This document shows, piece by piece, positions 48,101 through 57,240 of a stretch of DNA of 64,000 nt. A model generated the notes under the pieces. The model saw only the letters and a list, made by a program, of their open reading frames with translations, was not told the DNA's origin and did not search any database. Position numbers and translations under genes: made by a program. Where the stretch lies: the NCBI GenBank assembly GCA_934047225.1, contig OW203983.1, forward strand, positions 38,064,310 through 38,128,309, given 5' to 3'. Each line of letters starts with the position of its first letter. The first letter of the stretch is position 1. The stretch is from Ypsolopha sequella. Taxonomy: Eukaryota > Arthropoda > Insecta > Lepidoptera > Ypsolophidae.

Positions 48101-50230
48101 TCGACAAGAGGGCAAAGTTAGGTTTTGTTGTGTTCCCGGGCAAGCGAAGAATTGTATAACTCAGGAGGTAATTTTCAAAAGTGGTCAAATCACATTTAAG
48201 TAATTATAAAGTACAGCTATTTTTGTAACCTCAGTTGTCATTTTTTCATTAGGGTTTTTAAGATTTAATTTTTAAACGCAGTTTCATCACAAATTTCTCT
48301 AAGTAAGACTAAGTTTTAAAATTTTTAGATTTTGGGTTTGACCACTTTGAAATTTACCTCCTGTTAAGCATGGTAAGGTATTCAAAAGGCACCATAAACA
48401 AATCAATTTGTTCTCGTGTGACACATACAACTTTTCACCACACCAGAAAGAAAACATAAGATGTAAATAAACAATATTTTCAAGGCTATACACAGGATTA
48501 CAAAAAGTTTACCACATCTACTGTATCCGACAAGCTGCAGGGCTGCAAAGTGAAAAAGATAGCAGCCTGACTTTTGCTCCCTGGTTTAAAGCAACAAAAA
48601 GCGCGTTTTTTGAGCTAGTGAGATGAAAACATAATTTTAATAATACTAGAGTAGCTTGAAAGTAGTTGGATTTTACATAGTCATGAATTTAACTGTAAAT
48701 ACCAAAATAATCAGATGGAAAATCCAATAATTTTCAAGCTACTTCACCAGTAAAGATTTTGTTAAAACAAAACAAGTCCAAAGAATTTACTATAAACCCT
48801 TAACTTAAAAGCTGTTATGTGATTTGTTCACGGGAGCCAGCGGGATTATTATCTACCTATAAATTATTTAATATAATACTTATATGCATCCTTTATGAAA
48901 AAAATTATAATATTTTTTATTTTTATGCATTTTTCTCCAAGACAGGGGAGTGCAACCTCCTTCTCGGTGGCGCCCATGGACCTGTTAACTCTATGAATTA
49001 AGAATTTTTGATTAAAATAAACTCAACACTCTTGAATTACTTGATTGGCTGAATGATGGATCTCGTCAATTAGTCTGTCTTTGTAAGTTGAATTATTGAA
49101 AATAATACAGTTGCTTTGTTAGAAACATTTACTATCGGGACATATTTAAACTTACTTTGAAATGAATGGAAATAACAATAAAAAGTGTTTGAGACTACAA
49201 AAAAATGATATAGTGCAAAGTATTAATTTTAAAGCTAAGCTTTTAGAATAAAGTTCATTTATCGTTCACGTTCACAGTTCTTTTTAATAAAAGACTGAAT
49301 CAATAGAAAATTTGTTTTATTAAGTTATTAAATAAATTACTCTGGCTATTTTATAAATAGGGTCAGGAGATTGATAAGGCAACAGAAAATAAAATACCAC
49401 CTGGAATTAAACAACTGCCTGTATGTAGTGCAGTACTAAATCTATATCATCTCTATTTATGGATTTTATTATAGATACTGAGGGTATAAGACAGTTTTTT
49501 TAGAAAACAGATATGAGTGATATTAACAAAACATGAAATATAAACAAAAAGAAAACCTGGAGATGATTTTTTTTTATTTTTTTATTTATTACTTTTAGAT
49601 GACCTTTTATTTATGGATTATATAATATATATATATTTAAACAACAAAAAAACAAATAATACACATGAACCAACCTTCTATGGAGTCATCATCAGTCGAA
49701 TACAATATAGGTCATTCAATTATACTGTAATCGACTGAAGACGGCTCCATAGATGGAGTGAAAATATATCGTATTATTTGTTGTTTAAATATATATTATA
49801 TAATCCACAAATAAAAAGCCATCTAAAAGTAATAATAAAAAAAAACATTTAAATCATCTGCAGATTTTCTTTTTGTTTATATTTCATGTTTTGTTAATTT
49901 CACTCATATGTGTTTTCTAAAAAAACTGTCTTATACCCTCAGTGTCTATCTATTCCCCAAGCATAAATAAACTGCATGCACAATGTTAAATGTTTGATTG
50001 TAACATGAGTGAGCAGCATTGAATCTGTAATAAATGTTCTGTTAAGCAGCAGATAGTTTTCTGAGGGCCATTATTATCACTGATAAATACCTCGCAAACA
50101 CTTGAAAACGATCAAAAAGAGCAAATACAGCGTAAAAACGCACAAATGTTCTAATGCTTACCTCGTAGTTTATATACTGTTTTCTCCATTCCGGTGTTAT
50201 GTGTGCACTAAGATGCTCTGCGAACTTCAT
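36080..50230 (-). CDS. XPR1: XPR1-like SPX-EXS phosphate exporter (exon 6 frame broken)
   Basis: Eleven coding exons on the minus strand: 50230-50162, 47551-47398, 46821-46589, 45428-45167, 41431-41061, 40839-40691, 40404-40210, 38684-38512, 37439-37309, 36656-36501 and 36197-36080. All have GT/AG borders, and the sum is about 669 residues (family about 650-700). The N-terminal SPX domain (residues about 1-210) starts [19 protein letters not shown] and includes the lysine cluster RKILKKHDK that binds inositol pyrophosphates in this family. Membrane segments begin with [18 protein letters not shown] in exon 4. The EXS part has [41 protein letters not shown] and MDWGLF. XPR1 exports phosphate across the plasma membrane (family knowledge). 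One extra base at 40800-40803 breaks exon 6 as read. Introns carry many repeats. Confidence 0.95.
36501..36656 (-). CDS. XPR1: XPR1 coding exon 10
   Basis: Acceptor GTTACAG, donor GTAATG. Encodes [20 protein letters not shown] and [12 protein letters not shown], the end of the EXS domain. A MITE ends 16 nt upstream of the acceptor AG. Confidence 0.95.
36675..37127. mobile_element. TA-flanked TIR MITE in XPR1 intron 10
   Basis: CAGGTGATTGGTAATTCGAC at the left is mirrored by GTCGAATTACCAATCACCCTG at the right, with arms of about 80 bp that also share GGGTTATACTAG and CCTATCAACTAGG. TA is duplicated on each side. 453 bp, non-coding. The left end lies immediately upstream (minus sense) of exon 10. 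Confidence 0.9.
37309..37439 (-). CDS. XPR1: XPR1 coding exon 9
   Basis: Acceptor CATTTCAG, donor GTTAGA. Encodes [20 protein letters not shown] through [10 protein letters not shown], a membrane segment and loop of the EXS domain. Confidence 0.95.
37690..38160 (+). pseudogene. LINE endonuclease-reverse transcriptase tail in XPR1 intron 8
   Basis: Plus strand: [20 protein letters not shown] after a shift near 37800, then [40 protein letters not shown] and [12 protein letters not shown], ending at a TGA and a GATGATGATG tail. This is the C-terminal end of the RTE-like endonuclease-reverse transcriptases abundant in moths and butterflies, with a simple-repeat 3' tail. It is 5'-truncated and lies antisense to XPR1. 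Confidence 0.88.
38175..38279 (+). repeat. Short element, GACGCCAGCATGACAGG family, copy 2
   Basis: CAGACGCCAGCATGACAGGG at the left and CTGCAGGCGTCTG at the right give 8-bp inverted ends (CAGACGCC and GGCGTCTG). The interior matches 7685-7790 next to the satellite. About 105 bp. Lies in XPR1 intron 8. Confidence 0.7.
38512..38684 (-). CDS. XPR1: XPR1 coding exon 8
   Basis: Acceptor CTCCACAG, donor GTAAGT. Encodes [34 protein letters not shown] and [13 protein letters not shown], a core EXS segment. The phase-0 end requires GGG before the donor. Confidence 0.95.
38860..40205. other. XPR1 intron 7, repeats not resolved
   Basis: AT-rich intron. It includes a tRNA-like SINE piece (separate entry). 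Frames at 39826-40081 have no recognisable motif. Confidence 0.4.
39505..39620 (+). repeat. Possible tRNA-derived SINE
   Basis: The B-box-like GGTTCGAATCC (39595-39605) is preceded by CTACCTCGGTAGTGCG, which resembles a D-arm and A-box region at the right distance. No complete cloverleaf can be drawn. The sequence after it is AT-rich. It is more likely a SINE head than a tRNA gene. Confidence 0.4.
40210..40404 (-). CDS. XPR1: XPR1 coding exon 7
   Basis: Acceptor GTTGGCAG, donor GTAAGC. Encodes [40 protein letters not shown] and [19 protein letters not shown], the most conserved EXS stretch. Confidence 0.96.
40691..40839 (-). CDS. XPR1: XPR1 coding exon 6, with one-base frameshift
   Basis: Acceptor CCGTTCTAG, donor GTGAGT. 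The first 13 codons read [13 protein letters not shown], then one extra T (complement of the A run at 40800-40803) shifts the frame, after which [19 protein letters not shown] continues in the next frame. The exon is 149 nt, but the phases of exons 5 and 7 need 148. Either a homopolymer error in the assembly or an inactivating change. Confidence 0.9.
41061..41431 (-). CDS. XPR1: XPR1 coding exon 5
   Basis: Acceptor TTGTTTCAG, donor GTAAGT. 371 nt, open. Encodes [40 protein letters not shown] and several hydrophobic stretches up to FWFLRIC: two to three membrane helices. Confidence 0.96.
41480..42170 (+). repeat. SINE-like repeat, copy 3, interrupted
   Basis: Starts GGCCCACCATGCCTGGGACC and ends AGGCTGATGGATGGATGGATG. 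The same family occurs at 23935-24240 and 25630-25875. A 472-bp TIR element is inserted in the middle (41555-42026). In XPR1 intron 4. Confidence 0.8.
41555..42026. mobile_element. TIR element inserted in a SINE-like repeat
   Basis: GGGGATCGTTCAACAATTACG at the left is mirrored by CGTAATTGTTGAATGATCCCC at the right. C-rich runs (ACCCCCTCCCCCC and similar) and a second inner pair GTGATCAAGGCGTAATC / CGCCTTGATTACG make it partly self-complementary. The empty site AGACTGGTGACGGG is seen at 25720. Non-coding. Confidence 0.82.
42171..43800. other. XPR1 intron 4, no further gene
   Basis: A short hairpin with ATCTGGCAGATTTC and GAAATCTGCCAG lies at 42229-42269. TGTCCCA-type motifs recur six or so times at 42838-42945. 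The 135-codon frame at 43301-43708 shows no known domain. Confidence 0.4.
43814..44055. mobile_element. TTAA-flanked MITE (GATGAAGTTGCGCAAGCCG family)
   Basis: GATGAAGTTGCGCAAGCCGA at the left is mirrored by TCGGCTTCCGCAACTTCGTC at the right, with TTAA on both sides (43810-43813 and 44056-44059). 242 bp. A related right end lies at 57128-57180. In XPR1 intron 4. Confidence 0.85.
44060..45166. other. XPR1 intron 4, remainder
   Basis: Contains a TA dinucleotide run at about 44836-44858. The segment ATATATTTCGGCCCACGG with GGGGCCGTCATCAGTCGA (44529-44567) resembles the centre of the foldback at 49471-49949. Nothing else recognised. Confidence 0.4.
45167..45428 (-). CDS. XPR1: XPR1 coding exon 4
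   Basis: Acceptor CATTTCCAG, donor GTAAAT. Encodes [53 protein letters not shown] and the first membrane helix [18 protein letters not shown]. This is the SPX-to-membrane junction. Confidence 0.95.
45429..46588. other. XPR1 intron 3
   Basis: No gene. Contains a perfect hairpin (46419-46512, separate entry) close to the exon 3 donor. Confidence 0.5.
46419..46512. repeat. Perfect 29-bp inverted repeat in XPR1 intron 3
   Basis: AAGTTTAGGATATAAAATTA and the following AAGCTCCTA (46419-46447) are mirrored exactly at 46484-46512, with a 36-nt loop. The foot is 76 nt from the exon 3 donor (minus sense). A small foldback MITE or a transcribed hairpin. Confidence 0.85.
46589..46821 (-). CDS. XPR1: XPR1 coding exon 3
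   Basis: Acceptor GTCTTAACAG, donor GTAAGC. Encodes [20 protein letters not shown], then a short Lys/Pro linker and [20 protein letters not shown], ending RKILKKHDK. The last is the conserved SPX lysine surface. Confidence 0.95.
46972..47343. repeat. TIR MITE in XPR1 intron 2
   Basis: CTAGTTCATACAAACGAAATA at the left is mirrored by TATTTCATTTGTATGAACTAG-type sequence at the right (47306-47325), and GAACACTGATTTAAAC-like segments pair near the centre. About 370 bp, non-coding. Confidence 0.65.
47398..47551 (-). CDS. XPR1: XPR1 coding exon 2
   Basis: Acceptor CTTCACAG, donor GTATTG. Encodes [40 protein letters not shown] and INTFYS, SPX helices 1-2. It starts exactly in phase with exon 1. 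Confidence 0.95.
47552..49470. other. XPR1 intron 1, left part
   Basis: Two small foldbacks: 48162-48366 (CAGGAGGTAATTTTCAAA and its mirror) and 48649-48746 (GTAGCTTGAAAGTAGTTGG and its mirror). No coding signal. Confidence 0.55.
49471..49949. repeat. Large near-palindromic foldback in XPR1 intron 1
   Basis: ATAGATACTGAGGGTATAAG at the left is mirrored by CTTATACCCTCAGTGTCTAT at the right. Arms of about 210-230 bp match nearly throughout, and the centre is near 49712. The inner part contains CATCAGTCGAA and TCGACTGAAGACGG. Non-coding. Confidence 0.88.
50162..50230 (-). CDS. XPR1: XPR1 coding exon 1 (start of SPX)
   Basis: ATG at 50230-50228, 23 codons [19 protein letters not shown]..., donor GTAAGC. 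This is the invariant start of the XPR1/SPX family, so the start codon is secure. The promoter must lie above 50230. Confidence 0.97.
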
Positions 50231-50239
50231 GATTAGGCA

Positions 50240-50940
50240 CTTCGAAGCACGACTGTACTATTGAAGATCCCAGACAACAATGCGAAGGTAACTAACTGAG
50301 AAACCAAAGGTTGTAAAAGTGTTGTTTGCTTAATGATAACTGACCGAGTGTAAACTTATTTTATAGGAACGCATAAGAAATTAAATACTGGAATGATAAA
50401 ACGTTGAATAAACAAGTGTAGTCATGTAGGATAATTACTGAAAGTGAAAAATATCACAAAATACGACAGTGAACTGTATGCAGATGTAGGATGTCATTTT
50501 TATCCTTAGCCTGAGTTTTAATCACACCACATCGTGTTCCGAAATCACATGACATGACAGAATAGAATAATTGACAGATGAGAGAACAGAAATAGAAAAA
50601 TTGCAATGTTTTAGGATGTACAGTGACATGGCACAACTTTATACTTTTTTTCGTGGTTGCTCAGTAACGTTTCCAGGCCCGGCATGATTATCGCACTGAC
50701 AAGTTACTGATCGGCCATGATTTAAGGCTTTACGATTCTGTCTACAATCTTATAGCTTTTTAATTTAAGAGGAGTATACGGGAATGAGTGCATCTCGTCA
50801 ATAAAAAAAAAAAGGAGTCGGGTGAAGCCATCCTTTCTGTTCCGGAAAAAAATTGTTTTATTTCGTTCCACAACTTCTGAATCATAACATAATACATCTT
50901 GTGTTGTGGATGCTAAGGTTGATACCTTGACATCCATTTA
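50240..50940. other. XPR1 upstream region
   Basis: Presumed 5' UTR and promoter of XPR1 (minus strand). No TATA box or initiator stands out. Frames at 50454-50937 have no motif I recognise. Confidence 0.35.
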
Positions 50941-50944
50941 TCAG

Positions 50945-51545
50945 GACTCTGCAAAACTTCAAATTCAAATAGTTTATTTTGCAAAGTAGTTATGTATATA
51001 TAATATACGTTTCGCAAGTCAAATTAATCTTATAAAAATATATCTAAAAAAATAGTACATGAACTAGATTAAAGGTTTATTTATTTTATGTAGCAATATA
51101 CAAGGTGACTTTTTGACCATCGTCCAAATTCATACTGGAGGCTTGATAAGTGATCAGTATCTTGGATCAGTAACAATTTTTGTGAAATTCGTAAAATGAA
51201 ATTTCGGCTTCCCATAGAAATTCAGTTCCAGTCCCGAGTCAATCACTATGGGGAGTCGAAATTTCATTTTACGAATTTCACCAAAATTGTTATTGATCCA
51301 TGATACTGATCACTTACCAAGCCACCAGTATGAATTTGGACGATGATCAAAAAGTCACTTGTATATATACGTTTAAAATGATAGGTAAAATATATATTAC
51401 ACAAGGTGAAATCCAATCAACCGCCCGAACCCATACCGGAAACCCGGCCAGGGACCAGGAACAAGGTTCAATGATCACCAACCGAGCCCCCAGCACAAAT
51501 CCAGGCGGCCGGCCGACCAAATCTACACCGACATACACATATAGG
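50945..51545 (+). repeat. Dispersed repeat, GGTGAAATCCAATCAACCGC family, copy 2, interrupted
   Basis: Same segments as 34200-34500, including GTAGCAATATA and the GGGACCAGGAACAAGG block. A foldback (51100-51361) splits it just after GCAATATA, which in copy 1 continues without a break. Confidence 0.8.
51100..51361. mobile_element. Foldback MITE inserted in the dispersed repeat
   Basis: CAAGGTGACTTTTTGACCAT at the left is mirrored by ATGATCAAAAAGTCACTTG at the right. The arms run more than 100 bp through GTCCAAATTCATACTGG and GAAATTCGTAAAATGAAATT. The loop is near 51230. Confidence 0.9.
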
Positions 51546-52049
51546 TACTAAAAGAACTGATTTTTATCTGCACTCTTCGCTCGATGGCGCATGCGCCCGC
51601 CCACGTTCCGTTCGATCTTTTGTGAGAGTGATTTGCGATTAACGCGTGGGAACTGAATTTCATGCCAATCGGATGAATTTTCGCTAGTAACTTTGACAGC
51701 TGTCAAATGCCAAACAATTTCTTCGGTCAGAATGTACCTACAATTAATACCGTTCATTACAGTCCAAACATGAGTGATCTAGCATCAGCCGTACCAAAGT
51801 TTGCTAAAGAACTGTCAAAAAATGACAAATCTGAAAACGGCAGCACCGTAATCGGTGACCCCAAGAATCCTCCGATACCGACTTCGGATCACTCGGACGA
51901 ATCGGACCACTTTTTCACAACCTGTCAAAAAACTGTCAAAACCGTTCATTATATTCTAGTCTAGGCTTCCCCAAAAAGAAAAATTTCCGCAAAATAGTAT
52001 TCTTTTTCGTTTTTTTTTTTTTCATTTTATTCTTAGGCAACACTCGTCT
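51546..52049. other. Intergenic with an unassigned 85-codon frame
   Basis: A plus-strand frame at 51707-51964 (begins MPNNFFGQNVPTINTVHYS) has no recognised domain. It is Ser/Asp/Lys-rich and lies just before the minisatellite. I do not call it a gene. Confidence 0.35.
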
Positions 52050-52794
52050 AGCCCTTTTCTTAGAGTACCATGAACATGGGCCTAGCTTCCGCTGTTTAGA
52101 AGATATAGGCAATTTTAAATCTTTTACAGCTATAAAAAAGCCTTTTTTACACCTCAGGACCCGGGCGTGCAGGCTTTTATCGTCATGCCGAAACATGACG
52201 AGTCTTCCGGTATGACTTCTCATGCTGCCGTCATGCCGGAACATGACGAGTCTTCCGGTATGAATTCTCAAGCCCTTTTCTTAGATTACCATGAACATGG
52301 GCCTAGCTTCAGCTATTTAGGAGATATAGGCAATTAAATCTTTGACAGCTATAAAAAAGCCTTTTTTACACCTCAGTACCCGGGCGTGCAGGCTTTTATC
52401 GACATGCCGGAACATGACGAGTCTTCCGGTATGACTTCTCATGCTGCCGTCATGCCGGAACATGACGAGTCTTCCGGTATGACTTCTTATGCCGCCGTCA
52501 TGCCGGAACATGACGAGTCTTCCGGTATGACTTCTCATGCCGGAACATAACAGGTCTTCCGGTATGACTTCTCATGTCGCTGTCATGCCGGAACATGATG
52601 AATCTTCCGGTATGACTTCTCATGCTGCCATCATGCCGGAACATGACGAGTCTTCCGGTATGATTTCTCATGCTGCCGTCATGCCGGAACATGACGAGTC
52701 TTCTGGTATGACTTCTCATGCTGCCGTCGTGCCGGAAAATGACAATTCTTCCGGTGTGACTTCTCATGCCGCCGTCATATCCAACAGGGCGTAA
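52050..52794 (+). repeat. 48-bp minisatellite with flanking segmental duplication
   Basis: The unit ATGCCGGAACATGACGAGTC plus TTCCGGTATGACTTCTCATG plus CTGCCGTC is 48 bp, so it keeps frame and encodes PEHDESSGMTSHAAV-type repeats on the plus strand and RSHTGRLVMFRHDG-type repeats on the minus strand. Two units at 52182-52268 and about eight from 52404 to 52790. One internal 18-bp or so deletion near 52533 breaks the plus frame. The non-repeat segment at 52050-52181 (CCATGAACATGGGCCTAGC, TAAAAAAGCCTTTTTTACACC) recurs at 52269-52403, so the block was duplicated as a whole. Confidence 0.92.
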
Positions 52795-53404
52795 TCTTCG
52801 TTGGAAAAATCTTTGGGGATTCCACGAATAATACCCATACGGTGAATGTTGCACGAAGGGATTGAAGCCTTATAGTTGTACTTAGCTTAGAGTTGAGCAA
52901 ATTGTTTGCCCCTGACTGAAGCAACGAAAAATTCTACAGAGATATACTGTACCATGGTATATTCGGCCATGCACTGTACGATTTCTGCCTATTTTTTTTA
53001 TTTCATCTCATAAATATATGTGGAATATTTTGTTCGAATGCAAACAGGCCGAATTTAATAGGGTTAAGGCTTAGGGTGGAGGAATGCCTTTGGGTTATCA
53101 TAATTATCATATGTTTTTTGATTTTAGAGATATGGACAATAAAAATACCAATATCTATCCAATGATGATCCAATGTCATTCTCACTATACCGTCGCGTCG
53201 CGTTCTCGTGGTGGCGATTCGCAATATTCGCATCAAAATTTGTTCCGATTTGTTTCTATGCATGGAACGCCTGAAATACAGTTTGACAAAGTGGAATAAT
53301 CAAATCGTGTCAACAAGCTGATGCATTTGACGGCTTTGACGCGCAATACGGTACGCACGCAGGGTTGGATTTGAGGGATTGAAGTTGCATCCTGGTATAC
53401 AACA
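52795..53404. other. Intergenic, nothing recognised
   Basis: Opposed frames at 53003-53299 show no domain I can name. Confidence 0.4.
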
Positions 53405-54626
53405 TCGCCGAGGCCTTAGAATAAGGAATACAAATAGAAACCTGGCTAAAATAATACGCGGAGAAAGACACCTATCCTTGATTTTCTTACGACATTCTAG
53501 TGCGTTAGAGAGAGATGGATATGTATTAGTTTTTTCTTAATTAGGTAGGTTGTCACTAGTTCGTTGCTTTGCTAGTGATGTAACAATGTCGATTTTTGAC
53601 TACGATAAATAAACCAAATCAAAATGAACCGCGACCAATCTCCTTACCACACATTATATCGTATCAAAGTGTAAAAAAAAAGAGAATGCAGGAGGCACCG
53701 ACCTTTCTGGTGACATCCTCTTGCTTTGGAAGGAGGCCAAGAGAATTAATAGCAAAGTGGTCTCTGTCTACCCCAGTGGGACACATGTTATATTGTGTAA
53801 ATAAGGAATTAATAAAAGGATATCTTTCGTTTAGCATAATATTTTTTATTAAGTACAAATTACTATATCGTAGGCAGGTAGGTACATAAGTTAAGTCCAA
53901 AATTGTGCTTGTTTCTAGTACAAAAAATGCTGTAGCTTGTATCAGAGATACAACCGTAAACTATTTAAGTGGATACTTTTCAAGTCGCCTCTAACTCAAT
54001 CAAATAGATGTTCGTTGATGTCGCGTCTTTGTTCAATCAAGGAGGAAAGAATTAATCGCAACAATAGAAATCGTAATAATCATAGACTTATAGGATTCGT
54101 AATAATAATATTATGTCAATGATGAGCAATGACAGCGCAATTACTACAGAGGTAATTTCAATTTTTTTTTTATTTCTATCAAATAAACATCAACTTAGGT
54201 ATCTTGAATAAAAACTAATAACAAATAATGAACGATTAAAATACCTAATAACCTGTACTAAGAAATCAAATTATGCGCAGTTCAAGTCAATAAGCATTCC
54301 CAAAATTCATTTCACGATAGAACTACCCTGTCAAAGTACTTTTATTGTCAACCACTAAGTACGAAAATGTCTTGATCTGCGGGATTTCTTCGTGAAGTCG
54401 ATCACGGCAGTAACGTGAACGAACAGGCCTTTCAGAACGATTTGCGAACATAGAAGTATGCACTTTTCTAAACCACAGACATCCATAGGTACTGGTTCTG
54501 TTGCCTAAAATTGAAAAATTATAGAGTTAATATACTATAGTATAGTACAAGCACGTACCTACAAACAAGATTGATAATGCAATTATACATAATTATTTAA
54601 AGGTTACCAATGTGTCTGTATCTGGT

Positions 54627-55792
54627 AAATATAACGTTGGTAAGGCATCTGCTTTTAAAAGTCTCCATTTTAAATTTTCGTTTGGTCCAAAAGAATCCGA
54701 CGTAAAGTGTTTCGAACAAATATGACTGCTTTTTTTAATTGCCCAATTTGGTCAAATTATTCGTCTAAGCCATTCACTTTTTAATTCTTCCCTTTTTGGA
54801 AATCTGTAACAAAAAAATATAGCGATATTTATTCGGCATTATTTTTCTTTTAACTCGCGCTGCAATGAGGGATTTTCTTTTCTTTTTTTTTTACTCTTCC
54901 CTAGTCGCTGGATAGATGGCGCTGAACTTGGTAAGTTACTGCAAGGAACGGAACGTCACATAATTTTTTGATTATTGCACTTGGATGTAATTTTGAGATC
55001 GTTAAACGAAACGTACATAAAAAAGTAATTAATGTCATTGTCACATCACATCACAATGACATTTTGAAAATAAATAAATAATAACAACAAGGAAACAGAA
55101 AAAAATAATTAGCAGTCTTTTTATGAGTTTTCTACGCCAGAAAGAAAATGTCCCAAGAGAAAAAGAAGAGAAGTCTGTGCCTTGTGGATTTGTATAAAAA
55201 TGGAGGCATACAAAGTCGTAAAGCGCAATGAGTACAAGCCATGGTACATTTTAAACCTGGACGGACCATAACAAAGCATTCGCACATAATATGCTCAGCA
55301 CACATGTCATCAACCAACGAGCGTATGTGACGTGACGTGACGTGACGCAATGTTTTTTTTTTTCAATCGTTTTGGCTTTGGCACCTAGCAACGTAGTCAG
55401 TTCAACACCATCTACAGAGTTCTTGGAAACTATGTTTTTTTTTTTAATACTCAAAAAAAAACCTCTCAGTAATCTATTATGCTTTATGCACGGCTGCCGC
55501 GGGAACCAATGTTCGATAGTTTGCCACACGGACTTTAGTACATCACTATACGAAAAAACATAACCTCTCATAGTCGGCAGAAAATCTATATGAAACAGGC
55601 AAATATCGGTGTAGAATTGAACACGAGTATGATTTACAAGAACTACTATTATGGTTACTGAGTTTTAGGTATGATCCTGCAACTTATTAACATAAAAACT
55701 ATCAGAACTCACCGATGAAATGATATTGCTTCATTGTTGTTTTCTTTTCTTCCTGTATGCGATTTACAGCCTTCAATCGCACAAGACATTTT
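54627..55792 (-). pseudogene. THAP-domain gene, two exons, nonsense-mutated
   Basis: Exon 1 (about 55792-55724) reads MSCAIEGCKSHTGRKENNNE and AISFHR to the donor GTGAGT. Exon 2 (about 54803-54609) follows a TTTTTTGTTACAG acceptor: FPKREELKSEWLRRII, a TGA at 54754-54752, then PNWAIKKSSHICSKHFTSDS, FGPNENLKWRLLKADALPTL and YLPDTDTL. The C-x4-C, Trp, C-x2-H and (A)LPTL elements of a THAP zinc finger are all present, in order and phase. THAP domains bind DNA. The stop removes the second half. A further minus-strand open segment at about 54510-54330 may be another exon. Confidence 0.8.
55150..55325 (+). pseudogene. Second THAP-like fragment, opposite strand
   Basis: The plus-strand frame reads MVHFKPGRTITKHSHIICSA followed by HMSSTNERM. 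KHSHIICSAH matches the C-terminal half of THAP domains (KHS-ICS-HF, the C-x2-H pair). The N-terminal Cys pair is not found. It lies in the intron of the minus-strand THAP pseudogene. Confidence 0.5.
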
Positions 55793-57127
55793 ATTACAAT
55801 GTTAAAAAAACAATCAACACAAACAATAATAAATCACACTTTCACGAATTTTGAGAGGAAGAGCACCAAAATATTTAATTTCTCTCGGTGAAGCTGTAAA
55901 CTTTCGCAAAATGCAATAGACATTTCGATGCCACCAAATTAAGATGTGATGCACGCAACGAACGATATTGCAACACAACGATACAATGATGAGACATATT
56001 TAATTTGATGGTATTATAATATTTAAAATACATCCAAATTACATCCATCTGACATTTGTTTGGTTCAATCTAGTGACACACCAGGAAAAAATATAAAGTA
56101 AGTGCGGTCCGCTGTTTCATTCACTCGTACACAGGAGTAATTTACGTTAGATGAGTACAATGGCTAATGCCCAGTTCTTATTTTAGTCAGGCTTCTATTT
56201 GTATTCCTTATTCTGAGGCCGAGGCATCTGAAAAAATAAAAAATGTTGTAAATAAATTATTTTAAAAGGAGTAATGCATCACGTGTAAGTTTGTTTTGTT
56301 TATCTTACCGTGCTGGACATAAAATTTTGAATAACAACGATCAGCAAAACTCACAATCTGACAGTTCATTTCGGGCCGGGTCGGCCCGCTGCGCTGTTGT
56401 CAAACATCCTATCACAAATTATAGAGGTATACTCTGGTATACTGTATAGGACACTTACTATACTCTTTGGGATACTGAGGGGATACTACGTACTATAGAC
56501 TGAGAGCTAGCGACCAAATCGGTCATGTGGCTTCAGCTGTATTGAAACTCCGTTAGCTACTTTCCTGAACAACCTTTTCCGATAATCTTCGTGCTGGCAG
56601 GCCGCGGACGGTGGGTTCGGGTGTAGTAGGGTGGGGAAAAAAAAGAAAAAAATGTGGGCTCAGCGACTTTAATTTTTTTTCAAACAGTTGCTCTGTACTC
56701 CCTGTGCACCCAAAAAAAAATTTAAATCAATCGGGTCTCGGACGAAGCATCAAATGGACTTGCTACTTGCGTGCACCCGTAAGGGACAGAAACAAAGTAC
56801 ATCCAATAACAGAGTGACCAGGCTAAACAAATTTTTTACCCCGTTTTATTTAAGTTCTATAACTACTGTAATTTGAACTCGTAGTTTAAATGTATTTTAA
56901 CGAGTAACTATGATTATTTATTACTTTTATTTTATTCTTAGGCAGACTTTTATATAACTGACATCACCCAGGGAAAACTCATGTTAACATTAAATAAAAC
57001 AAGTTTCATTGTAAAATAATTTATTGTCCTTTAAATAAAATAAAACATCTGATTTATACATTTTGGTCGAGTAGGTATTGCATTCTTTTGTCACGATTTT
57101 TGGATTGGCCTCATGGTAATAGGTTTT

Positions 57128-57180
57128 CCTATAGATGGTTACTATCGCCAGTTTACGGTTTCCGCAACATCATCTAACAT
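57128..57180 (-). repeat. Fragment related to the TTAA MITE at 43814
   Basis: ACTATCGCCAGTTTACGGTT followed by TCCGCAACATCATCTAA matches the right end of 43814-44055 with few changes. The partner end was not found. Confidence 0.6.
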
Positions 57181-57240
57181 GTACCTTTATCCTTTAAACA
57201 GTGTATATTATTACTAGACACAATAGACGAATATACTTAC

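Larger units (their letters stand above)
53408..56225 (-). mobile_element. TIR element carrying a broken THAP-domain gene
   Basis: GGCCTTAGAATAAGGAATAC with AAATAGAAACCTGGCTAAAATAA (53412-53454) is mirrored at 56175-56220 with few mismatches. Between them, on the minus strand, lie two exons of a THAP domain. P-element transposases begin with a THAP domain, so an internally deleted P-like transposon fits, but no RNase-H-like transposase core was found. A clear target duplication is not seen; CATC occurs at both edges. Confidence 0.65.

Noticed and set aside
52184..52790. Real protein gene with 16-residue repeats
   Set aside because: The frame is broken by a deletion at 52533, both strands are open, and no start region, splice sites or neighbouring exons support it.
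53084..53299. 71-codon plus-strand frame (MPLGYHNYHMFF...)
   Set aside because: No known domain and an overlapping antisense frame of similar length. Not supportable.
53404..56228. 8-bp target duplication typical of P elements
   Set aside because: The eight bases on each side do not match. Only CATC is shared.
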